Notes under the pieces: model-generated
What the model was told of the DNA's origin: nothing
What the model saw: the letters and a program-made list of their open reading frames with translations, nothing else
Database searches by the model: none
Shown: positions 1 through 6,017 of the stretch, piece after piece
Layout: every line of letters begins with the position of its first letter
Numbering within the stretch: the first letter of the stretch is position 1
Source: Opitutaceae bacterium
GTDB lineage: Bacteria > Verrucomicrobiota > Verrucomicrobiia > Opitutales > Opitutaceae
DNA: 7,730 nt
Reading direction: 5' to 3'
Assembly: GCA_025352845.1 (NCBI GenBank)
Contig: JANXSC010000218.1
Coordinates: 1 to 7,730 of the forward strand
Position numbers and translations under genes: made by a program

Positions 1-839
1 ATCGTCTCCGTGCCGCCGACACGCTGCATCTCGCCCTGCTGGAGGACGCGCAGGATTTTCGTTTGCGTCGCGAGCGCCATGTCGCCGATTTCATCGAGGA
101 AGATCGTGCCGGCGTCGCAGAGTTCGAACTTGCCGAGGCGCTGCACGGTCGCGCCGGTGAACGATCCTTTTTCATGCCCGAAGAGTTCGCTCTCGATCAG
201 GTTGTCGGGGATCGCGGCGCAGTTCACCGCGATGAAGGGCTTGGTTGCGCGATGGCTGTGTTTCCAGATGCCGCGGGCGACGAGTTCCTTACCGGTGCCG
301 CTCTCGCCGGTGATCATCACGGTCACATCGCTGGCCGTCACCTGACCGATGACCTTGAACACATCCTGCATCACGGGTGAGCTGCCGACGATGCCCTCGC
401 GATAATCGTCCGCGTTGATCGTGGGCTTGTAGTTGCCGACGGCGCGGAGATCCGCGTGGGCCTGCAGGGCATTCTGCGCGAGTGCGATCACCTTCGCGGG
501 ATCGAAGGGCTTCATCACGTAGTCGAACGCGCCGTATTTCATCGCTTCGATCGCGGTCTGCGCGGTGCCGAAAGCCGTCATCAAAATCACGAGCTGCCGC
601 GGATTCGCCGCGCGGATGTGTTGGAGGGTCTCGATCCCACCCATCCCGCCCATCCGCACATCGAGGAAAACAAGATCGGGCGCCGGGCCTTTTTTCACGA
701 CCGCGATGCCCTCCTCTCCGCTCGCCGCCTCGGCCACCTGGTAGCCGCGCGTGGAAAGCACCCGCGCGAGCGAGTAGCGAATCTCGGCGTCGTCATCGAT
801 GACGAGGATGGTCGGTGATCTGACAATGGCGTCGGACAT
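1..839 (-). CDS. Sigma-54-dependent response regulator, NtrC family (3' part missing)
   Basis: A two-component regulator that, when phosphorylated, should activate sigma-54 promoters by ATP hydrolysis. Only the first 279 residues are in the window; the gene runs off the left edge. An N-terminal receiver domain (about residues 10-125) has the acidic pocket D15-D16-D17, the phospho-acceptor D60 in FLDVRM, T88 and K110 in MKPF. The AAA+ central domain starts near residue 149. It shows the Walker A motif GESGTGKE (178-185), the sigma-54 contact loop as GSFTGA (225-230) and the Walker B motif IFLDEIGD (D249, E250). The C-terminal DNA-binding helix-turn-helix should lie outside the window. The start is the only in-frame ATG before the receiver domain; no clear ribosome binding site precedes it. 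That ATG overlaps the likely start of the divergent M50 gene. The cognate kinase and target genes are not visible. The family assignment is firm; the signal it senses is unknown. Confidence 0.95.
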   Translation of the reverse strand, partial: MSDAIVRSPTILVIDDDAEIRYSLARVLSTRGYQVAEAASGEEGIAVVKKGPAPDLVFLDVRMGGMGGIETLQHIRAANPRQLVILMTAFGTAQTAIEAMKYGAFDYVMKPFDPAKVIALAQNALQAHADLRAVGNYKPTINADDYREGIVGSSPVMQDVFKVIGQVTASDVTVMITGESGTGKELVARGIWKHSHRATKPFIAVNCAAIPDNLIESELFGHEKGSFTGATVQRLGKFELCDAGTIFLDEIGDMALATQTKILRVLQQGEMQRVGGTET

Positions 840-1704
840 GAAGGCGCAGGAAGCGAAAGATGAGGCGGAGGCCCGGACCGCCGCCCGAAAGTTCGAGCGA
901 GCGCTGGCTTATTCCGCAGGCGCGCTTTTGTTGCTTCTCATGCTGGGCTGGTCAATGAACCTTTTCTGTGTGCGCGGCATCCGTCTCGCCGTGCATGGCA
1001 CTTTCCTCGCGCTGCTCGCAGTGGTGGCGGCCTACGGCTGGATCGAAGACGGCTTCGCGGGGCTCCTCCTGCAAACGGGCGCGCTGCTCACGGTGTTCGT
1101 GTGCGTCGTGCTGCACGAGCTGGGGCATTGCTTTGCCGCGCTGCACTACGGCATCGGCGTGCGCCGCATCTTGCTGCTGCCGGTCGGCGGCATGGCGGAG
1201 TTCGACTCGATGCCGCGCGAGCCGCGCCGCGAGATCATCATCGCGCTGGCGGGACCGGCGGTGAATTTCGCGCTCGTCGCGCTGCTGTGGGCGGTGGTGC
1301 CGGGCGAGGTGCCGGGCGACCCCGACGCGATCACGTGGGCGGAGGCCGGGCGGCTGCTCCTCCAGTGGAATCTCATCATGGGCCTCTTCAATCTCCTGCC
1401 GGCCTTTCCGATGGATGGCGGCCGCATCCTGCGCGCCGCGCTCGCCATGCGCCTCGACTACACGCGGGCGACATTCTGGGCCGCGACCACGGCGAAAATC
1501 CTGTGCGTCACCGGCCTGATTGCCGCCGCGTGGTATCGCCCGATCTGGATGGCACTGCCCATCTTCATCTTTGTCCTCGGCGAACTCGAATACCGCGCCG
1601 TAAAACGCCGCGAGATCGAGGAGGAGCACTGGCGCGCCAGGGCCGCGCGGTTCGGATTGGTGGACGAGCCGCCACTGCTGGCGAGCCACGAGAGCGAAGG
1701 TTGA
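838..1704 (+). CDS. M50-family site-2-protease-like membrane metalloprotease
   Basis: A predicted zinc intramembrane protease of 288 residues. The zinc site is HELGH at residues 93-97, with catalytic E94. The third ligand is D193 in NLLPAFPMDGG (185-195), the M50 signature. GPAVNF (139-144) is another conserved S2P segment. Hydrophobic stretches lie near 23-38, 53-67, 80-102, 133-154, 172-187 and 216-247, so it is a multi-pass inner-membrane protein. There is no PDZ or CBS domain; it is a minimal core enzyme ending in a short charged tail. Such enzymes usually cut membrane-anchored regulators, but no substrate is encoded nearby. The start is uncertain. ATGs at 799 and 826 would overlap the divergent regulator further. 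ATG at 838 shares CATG with the regulator start. ATG at 940 (residue 35 here, before the LGWSMNLF-type segment) would give a 254-residue protein closer to the usual family N-terminus. No start has a convincing ribosome binding site. Confidence 0.9.
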   Translation: MKAQEAKDEAEARTAARKFERALAYSAGALLLLLMLGWSMNLFCVRGIRLAVHGTFLALLAVVAAYGWIEDGFAGLLLQTGALLTVFVCVVLHELGHCFAALHYGIGVRRILLLPVGGMAEFDSMPREPRREIIIALAGPAVNFALVALLWAVVPGEVPGDPDAITWAEAGRLLLQWNLIMGLFNLLPAFPMDGGRILRAALAMRLDYTRATFWAATTAKILCVTGLIAAAWYRPIWMALPIFIFVLGELEYRAVKRREIEEEHWRARAARFGLVDEPPLLASHESEG

Positions 1705-1725
1705 GCGGGTAAGAGAGGTTCCGAT

Positions 1726-1812
1726 GCAGGGAGAGGTCTCCTGACCCCGCCGGATTGCGCGAAGCGCATTCAAATTTCCCCAGACGGCGGGGGTCGGGAG
1801 ACCCCGCCCTAC
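1726..1812. repeat. REP-like imperfect inverted repeat between convergent genes
   Basis: The core arms are 1735-1752 (GGTCTCCTGACCCCGCCG) and 1785-1803. The reverse complement of the right arm matches the left with one T/C difference and one extra C. Weaker matching (6 of 9 bases) extends the arms outward to 1726 and 1812. Each arm is itself a small palindrome, GGTC-4 nt-GACC. The right copy is the stronger one: GGCGGGG at 1787-1793 pairs with CCCCGCC at 1802-1808. The 32-nt centre holds a further hairpin, TGCGC-GAA-GCGCA (1755-1767). No T-tract follows, so it is not an obvious intrinsic terminator, although it sits where transcripts of the M50 gene and holB meet. The nested layout resembles paired REP elements (BIMEs). 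I believe similar hairpins recur in Opitutaceae intergenic DNA, but I cannot confirm copy number here. Confidence 0.75.
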
Positions 1813-1830
1813 ACCGAACATTGCGCCACC

Positions 1831-2799
1831 TCAGCGCTTCGACCACGTGCGCAGCGACGAGAGCAGAAAATTTTCCAGCGCCGCCGACTCGTTCAGATTG
1901 AGGCGGAGCAGCCCCACGCTGTGCTCGAGCTTCTCGATCGCGGCGATGAGGGCGCGACGGGTGTTTTCATCGCCCGCCAGGAGGCGCGGGAGTGCAAAGG
2001 TCCGCGTCGCCAGCTCAATCTCGGCGAAGAGCCGCGAGCGGAGGCCGTTCGCGATGCCCGTCTCGATCGCGACTTGCTCGTCGTCCTCGAGGTCGGCCGG
2101 CAATTTTTCCTTCTGCTGTTTCCAGACCTCGGCCGTGGCGAAATCCAGCACCGCGCCGAAGCGCGCGACGAGCCCGTAGAGCGTGAACACGTGATCCGCG
2201 ATCGCGCGCTTGTCGGCGCCGACGCCCTCGACCAGCCGGCCGAGCCAGGCGCGATAATCGTCGAGCCACGGCGCCCAGCCATCGGCGGCCACCGGCGCGG
2301 CGGCGGACGGAAACCGAAAATGCAGCACGCGGCTGCGAATCGTCGGGAGCAGCGCGTAGGGGCGCGTCGTCAGCAGGAGCAGCGTGGAATTGGCGGGAGG
2401 TTCCTCGAGGGTTTTGAGGAAAACGTTCGCCGCTGTGACGTGCATGCGGTCGACCTCGTGGAGAATCGCAACCTTGCGCAGCGCGACGGCCGGCGAGTTT
2501 TGCAACTGGTCGATCAGTGCGCGGGTGTTCGCCGCGGAAATTTGGCGCATCTTGCCTGCCGGCCGGAGCGTGAAGCAGTCCGGATGCGTTTCCGTCCGAA
2601 ACGTCGCCGCCGCGCGCTTCCCCGGCTCGCCGTTGAGCAACCGGTCCGCAATGCCGTGGGCGATGGCCACGAGGGTCTCAAGGTCGTCGCCGTGCAGGAG
2701 CAGACTGTGCGAGAGCCGCTTCCGCGCGATCGCCTGCTCGATCACCGCGATGGCGGGCGTGCCGACGAGGGCGGCGGGCCAGGGCGTGAGGACAGTCAT
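1831..2799 (-). CDS. holB: DNA polymerase III delta-prime subunit (clamp loader)
   Basis: A subunit of the clamp loader that places the beta sliding clamp on primed DNA; 322 residues, close to the family length. Diagnostic segments are HPD (72-74), KVAILHEVDRM (109-119) and AANVFLKTLEEPP (123-135). LPTIRSRV (151-158) follows and corresponds to the SRC region carrying the arginine finger; here the Cys is Val. The family's N-terminal SHSLLLHG (30-37) is present, but there is no Walker A motif, as expected for a non-hydrolysing delta-prime. The stretch between the N-terminal helix and HPD (about 55-71) contains no cysteine, so the usual four-Cys zinc module is missing. I chose the ATG at 2799. 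An in-frame ATG at 2886 would add 29 residues, but these would be encoded by the 8-bp repeat array and look artefactual. It lies downstream of tmk on the same strand, a pairing common across bacteria, and is probably cotranscribed with it. Confidence 0.9.
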   Translation of the reverse strand: MTVLTPWPAALVGTPAIAVIEQAIARKRLSHSLLLHGDDLETLVAIAHGIADRLLNGEPGKRAAATFRTETHPDCFTLRPAGKMRQISAANTRALIDQLQNSPAVALRKVAILHEVDRMHVTAANVFLKTLEEPPANSTLLLLTTRPYALLPTIRSRVLHFRFPSAAAPVAADGWAPWLDDYRAWLGRLVEGVGADKRAIADHVFTLYGLVARFGAVLDFATAEVWKQQKEKLPADLEDDEQVAIETGIANGLRSRLFAEIELATRTFALPRLLAGDENTRRALIAAIEKLEHSVGLLRLNLNESAALENFLLSSLRTWSKR

Positions 2800-2800
2800 C

Positions 2801-2918
2801 GGAAAAGTGGGAAGGCGGGAAAGTGGAAAATTGGGAAACGCCGGACCAGGGTGAGGAAGCCATTTTCTGGTTTCCCAATTTCCCAATTTTCCGATTTTCC
2901 ACTTTCCCGGTTTTCCTC
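2801..2918. repeat. Two opposed arrays of a degenerate 8-bp repeat
   Basis: The left array (2801-2840) is five consecutive 8-mers on the plus strand: GGAAAAGT, GGGAAGGC, GGGAAAGT, GGAAAATT, GGGAAACG. The right array (2871-2918) is six 8-mers in the opposite orientation: TTTCCCAA twice, TTTTCCGA, TTTTCCAC, TTTCCCGG, TTTTCCTC. About 30 bp of unrelated sequence separates them. The arrays are reverse complements over 16 bp (2816-2831 against 2894-2909) and 12 bp (2828-2839 against 2870-2881), with extra units on the right. The element fills almost the whole gap between tmk and holB, so a tmk-holB transcript would carry a long hairpin just before the holB start. It lacks the codon character of the neighbouring genes; the extra N-terminal residues it could give holB are low-complexity (FPNFPLSRLPTFP). 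Confidence 0.85.
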
Positions 2919-2920
2919 CG

Positions 2921-3568
2921 CTATTTCAGCCGCGCCTGCACTTCCGCCCAGATTTTCTTTTCAATCGCGTCCTCGGTCTTGGTGCCGTCGACCACGATGA
3001 AACGCTCGGGCATGCCTTTCGCGAGCACGAGGTAACCTTCGCGGACTTTTTTGTAGAAGCCCACGTTCTCGCGCTCCATGCGGTCGGGGAGATCGGAGGC
3101 GCGAGTCTTCAGTCGCGCAAGGCTCACTTCCTCCGGCACGTCGATGACGATGGTGAGGTCGGGCATCACGTCGCCGACGGCGAAGCGATTGATCTGCGCC
3201 ACGGGATCGGCGGCGAGATTGCGGCCGATGCCCTGGTAAACGGTCGAAGAATCGAGAAAACGATCGCTGAGCACGATGGCGCCGCGGAGCAACGCAGGCG
3301 CGATGACCTCGCGGACGAGCTGCGCACGCGCCGCGGTAAAGAGCAGCAGCTCCGTCTCGGCGCACATCTCGTCGCCCTTGGAATTGTGGACGATGATGCT
3401 CCGGATCAGCTCGCCGATCTCGGTGCCGCCGGGCTCGCGGGTCGAGAGGACATCGCGGTGCGTTTTTTGAAAATGCGCGGCGAGGCGGGCGATTTGCGTG
3501 GATTTGCCGGAGCCCTCCGATCCCTCGAAGGAGATGAGTTTACCGGGTGCTTTGGTTTTCAGCGGCAT
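2921..3568 (-). CDS. tmk: Thymidylate kinase (dTMP kinase)
   Basis: Phosphorylates dTMP to dTDP with ATP in the cytoplasm, an essential step to dTTP. The protein is 215 residues, normal for the family. The P-loop is EGSEGSGKST (15-24). The dTMP-binding REPGGT motif is at 44-49, and SDRFLDSSTVYQG (101-113) matches the family DR(Y/F)xxSSxAYQG signature. The lid region near the C-terminus reads RASDLPDRME, followed by an FYKKVREGY-type helix. I chose the ATG at 3568. The frame stays open upstream to 3754, but that stretch overlaps the kinase gene on the same strand and is arginine/serine-rich with no family similarity. The gene starts 22 bp after the stop of the upstream PfkB-family gene and is followed by holB after a repeat-filled 121-bp gap. 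No Shine-Dalgarno sequence is evident. Confidence 0.96.
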   Translation of the reverse strand: MPLKTKAPGKLISFEGSEGSGKSTQIARLAAHFQKTHRDVLSTREPGGTEIGELIRSIIVHNSKGDEMCAETELLLFTAARAQLVREVIAPALLRGAIVLSDRFLDSSTVYQGIGRNLAADPVAQINRFAVGDVMPDLTIVIDVPEEVSLARLKTRASDLPDRMERENVGFYKKVREGYLVLAKGMPERFIVVDGTKTEDAIEKKIWAEVQARLK

Positions 3569-3590
3569 GTCGGGGAGAAAAGTGGAAGGT

Positions 3591-4700
3591 TCAGCGCCAG
3601 TTGGCGAGGAAGGTTTCGAGCGTGGCGAGCGCGGGGCTCTCGCCGGTGCGCACGTAGTGGCCGCTCGTGCTGACGCCGACGGCGAGGCACGCCTCGGGAT
3701 CGAGGCCGAGCAACTGGCCGGACGTGAAACCCGCGTTGAAATGATCGCCCGCACCCGTGGTGATGAGCGGCTGCGAGGTGTAGGGGCCGGGCACCCAAGC
3801 GGTGCCGGCGGCCGTGGCGCAGGCTGCGGATTCGCGCGGGTGAATCACGACCGTGTGCACGGCGAGCTTCGCGCGAATCGCGGCGGCGGCCGCGCGCAGG
3901 CCGGCCTCGTTATCGAGCACTTCGCCGCAGCCGAGCGCGGCGGCGACCTGCTGCGCTTCCTTGTGGTTCAACCCGAGCGTGACGCGACCAAACGCCGAGA
4001 ACTTCGCCATCGCCGCAAGCGCCTCGCGCAGATCCTCGGCCGAGCGTTTCTCCGGATCGGCAAGGTCGAAGAAAAAGATGCGATTGGGCGACGGCGGCAG
4101 CTTGGGCAACACGTGTTCCGTGATGGCGCGGAAGATCGCGGTCATGTTCGGAATCATCGTCCAGTTCACGAGCGCGACCAGACTGGCGGCGGCGATTTCG
4201 GCGTGGAACGCCGCCTCGCCCATCACGGCGCAGATGCGGTCGTAGGTGATTTCGTCGAGGCAGCGCATCTGGCCGAGCATGAGCTTGCCGTCGTTGCACT
4301 CGATCGCGGTGGTCTGCGCGGCGGCACAAATCGAGACGGTCCGGGCGCGGGCCGCCATCGCGGCGAAGACCGGATGCACGACCGGCGTGCCGAGCGCGCC
4401 CACGTAGGTCACGCGCGCGCCGGCGGAGAGGAGCGCGTTGGCCATGATCGGCCCGTTGCCGCCGAGTTTGTCGGTGCGCGGGTAGAGCTCGATGTTGGTG
4501 CTCTTGCCCGCGGCGGCGGAGATGCGTTGACCCAGCTCGGCGAGCGTGGCGATGGGCGTGAAATTCTCCCCGGCGCTGCGGCGCAGCCCGACAGGCGTCA
4601 CGATGGTGTCGACGAAGCCGTCGAAACCGACGAGGACGCTATGCGCCCCGATCTGGGAGCGGCGGGACTGGAGTTGCGAGAGGGCGCGGGAGCGGAACAT
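3591..4700 (-). CDS. PfkB-family carbohydrate/nucleoside kinase
   Basis: A ribokinase-fold kinase of 369 residues that transfers phosphate from ATP to a sugar or nucleoside; the substrate cannot be read from the sequence. Family landmarks appear in order. GFDGFVD (25-31) is the substrate-binding start. GGNGPIMA (80-87) corresponds to the GGNxxNxA motif, with the second Asn replaced. FDLADPEKR (211-219) comes next, then N245-x-x-E248 (NHKE) for metal binding. The anion hole and catalytic base are in TTGAGDHFNAGF (314-325), with D319 as the predicted base. The start at 4700 is the ATG nearest the conserved core. A frame open to 4805 would add 35 residues without family character and reach towards the divergent exbB. 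It is the first gene of the minus-strand run with tmk and holB. That position may only reflect shared transcription, although a nucleoside substrate would fit the neighbour tmk. Confidence 0.88.
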   Translation of the reverse strand: MFRSRALSQLQSRRSQIGAHSVLVGFDGFVDTIVTPVGLRRSAGENFTPIATLAELGQRISAAAGKSTNIELYPRTDKLGGNGPIMANALLSAGARVTYVGALGTPVVHPVFAAMAARARTVSICAAAQTTAIECNDGKLMLGQMRCLDEITYDRICAVMGEAAFHAEIAAASLVALVNWTMIPNMTAIFRAITEHVLPKLPPSPNRIFFFDLADPEKRSAEDLREALAAMAKFSAFGRVTLGLNHKEAQQVAAALGCGEVLDNEAGLRAAAAAIRAKLAVHTVVIHPRESAACATAAGTAWVPGPYTSQPLITTGAGDHFNAGFTSGQLLGLDPEACLAVGVSTSGHYVRTGESPALATLETFLANWR

Positions 4701-4866
4701 GTGGCTTGGATGGGTGTGGCGGAGTGCTGAGGAAAAATCCGGCACCGGCGGCGGCAAACAGATTCGCGCATGACCTTTCCGGGCCGGTGAAGAGATCGCG
4801 AACAACTTCGCCGGGTTTTCCGTTGAAGGCGCGGATCAAACCGGCCAACTCTTGCGCACCTACATC
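4701..4866. promoter_or_regulatory. Divergent intergenic region, presumed promoters
   Basis: This 166-bp gap separates the minus-strand PfkB-tmk-holB run from the plus-strand exbB operon, so promoters for both should lie here or just beyond. I found no convincing -35/-10 pair on either strand, no clear operator palindrome and no strong ribosome binding site. The assignment rests on gene arrangement only. Confidence 0.4.
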
Positions 4867-5568
4867 ATGGTCGCGCCGTTTTCCGTCTCTCCCTTCCTCG
4901 CCACGAGCATCATCGATATCTTCGAACGGTGCGGCACGATCGACAAGGTCATCGTCCTGGGCCTGGGCGTGTTCAGCCTTGTGGCGTGGACGGTGATGTT
5001 CGGAAAATATTTTGAGCTGAAACGCCTCCGCGTGCTCAACCACTCGTTCGACGCCCACCTCCGCGATCAGCGCACCATCCTCGATCTGCCGGAATCGTTT
5101 CGGAACAGGCGCGTGATCCCCTACGCCGACCTGCTCGCCGAGGCATTGGAAAATTACGCGCGCGCCGCGGCCATCGGCCAGCAACGCGGCACGGACAATT
5201 CCCGCGCCCGTCTCGAACACGCGGAGAACGCGCTCCAGCGCGCCATCGCGCGGCAGACGCTGCGCTACGAATCGAGTATGATCTTCCTCGCCTCGATTGT
5301 GTCGGGTGCGCCGTTCATCGGCCTCCTCGGCACGGTGTGGGGCGTGATGGAAGCGTTCAGCTCGATCGCCTTGCAGCAGACGGCGGGCATCCAGCAACTC
5401 GCGCCGGGCGTCTCGGGCGCGATGCTCGCGACGATTGCCGGCCTCGTCGTCGCCATCCCGTCGGTCTTCGGCTACAATTTTCTGCTGAGCCACACGCGAC
5501 TGATGATCACGGAGCTGGAAAATTTCGCCAGTTCGCTCGCCGATCGCATCGAGCTCGAGTCGAGCTAA
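4867..5568 (+). CDS. exbB: ExbB/TolQ/MotA-family proton channel subunit
   Basis: The inner-membrane channel subunit that, with ExbD/TolR, uses the proton motive force to drive a TonB/TolA-type transducer. The protein has 233 residues and three predicted membrane segments (about 27-47, 138-163 and 183-205) with a large cytoplasmic loop between the first two, the ExbB/TolQ layout. The signature is clear: SGAPFIGLLGTVWGVMEAF (146-164) and APGVSGAMLATIAGLVVAIPS (179-199). T156 and T189 match the channel-lining threonines known as T148 and T181 in E. coli ExbB. I chose the ATG at 4867; an in-frame TTG at 4852 would add five residues. It is the first gene of a tight operon, with exbD starting 15 bp after its stop. 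ExbB and TolQ are hard to tell apart by sequence. The transducer at the end of this operon looks TolA-like, so tolQ is a fair alternative name. Confidence 0.93.
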   Translation: MVAPFSVSPFLATSIIDIFERCGTIDKVIVLGLGVFSLVAWTVMFGKYFELKRLRVLNHSFDAHLRDQRTILDLPESFRNRRVIPYADLLAEALENYARAAAIGQQRGTDNSRARLEHAENALQRAIARQTLRYESSMIFLASIVSGAPFIGLLGTVWGVMEAFSSIALQQTAGIQQLAPGVSGAMLATIAGLVVAIPSVFGYNFLLSHTRLMITELENFASSLADRIELESS

Positions 5569-5583
5569 ACGCCACTCCCCGCC

Positions 5584-6012
5584 ATGGCCCGCAACTTCCG
5601 CCGCCACCGCAGCGCGCATCCGATCGCGGACCTGAACGTCACGAACCTGATCGACCTCGGGTTCATTCTCCTCGTGATTTTCATGATCGCGACCCCGCTG
5701 ATTCAGCATGAGCAGACGGTGCCGGTGAACCTGCCCACCGTTTCAAAAGGACCGCCATCCAAGGCGGACCCTAACGAGAAATTCGTCACCGTCGGCGTCG
5801 ACGCGAAGGGTTTCTATGTGGATAATAAGATTCCACTGACGCTCGCGGAGGTGCGCACCCGGCTTCGGGCGTTGGCCGCACAACCCAGGCAGCCTGTCGT
5901 CCGAATTCGCGGCGACGCCAAGGTGCCCTACGAGCGCGTCGCCGAGCTGATTAACGAAGTCCAAAACTCGGGACTCTCCCGCACCAATTTCGATTTGCAG
6001 ACGGAACGCTGA
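5584..6012 (+). CDS. exbD: ExbD/TolR-family biopolymer transport protein
   Basis: Partner of the preceding channel protein; 142 residues, the normal size. It has a short basic cytoplasmic N-terminus, one membrane helix (about 19-40) and a periplasmic domain to the end. D24 in NLIDLGFILLVIFM matches the essential membrane aspartate of ExbD/TolR, which takes part in proton movement. The periplasmic part contains the family pattern VTVGVDAKGFYVDNKIPLT followed by PVVRIRGDAKVPYERVAELIN-type sequence near the C-terminus, where spaced residues such as R, D and Y are typical of the ExbD fold. The gene lies 15 bp after exbB and its stop is 5 bp before the next start, so translational coupling is likely. 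It could equally be called tolR. No anomalies are seen. Confidence 0.93.
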   Translation: MARNFRRHRSAHPIADLNVTNLIDLGFILLVIFMIATPLIQHEQTVPVNLPTVSKGPPSKADPNEKFVTVGVDAKGFYVDNKIPLTLAEVRTRLRALAAQPRQPVVRIRGDAKVPYERVAELINEVQNSGLSRTNFDLQTER

Positions 6013-6017
6013 ACGCC

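Noticed and set aside
952..1821. A 289-codon minus-strand frame opposite the M50 gene
   Set aside because: It is the antisense shadow of a gene with intact HELGH and DGG motifs; its His/Arg/Gln-rich composition is typical of such shadows.
1921..3000. A 359-codon plus-strand frame opposite holB
   Set aside because: It is the complement of holB and the repeat array, with no domain character.
3569..3754. Upstream extension of the tmk frame
   Set aside because: The added residues overlap the PfkB-family gene and have no family similarity; the ATG at 3568 gives a normal-length enzyme.
3498..4730. A 410-codon open frame on the plus strand opposite the PfkB-family gene and part of tmk
   Set aside because: It is antisense to two genes with clear family motifs, is rich in Arg/Gly/His/Ala and shows no recognisable domain; long antisense frames are expected in high-GC DNA.
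4639..5709. A 356-codon open frame on the minus strand opposite exbB
   Set aside because: It covers exbB, whose channel motifs are unmistakable, and its translation is a charged low-complexity shadow.
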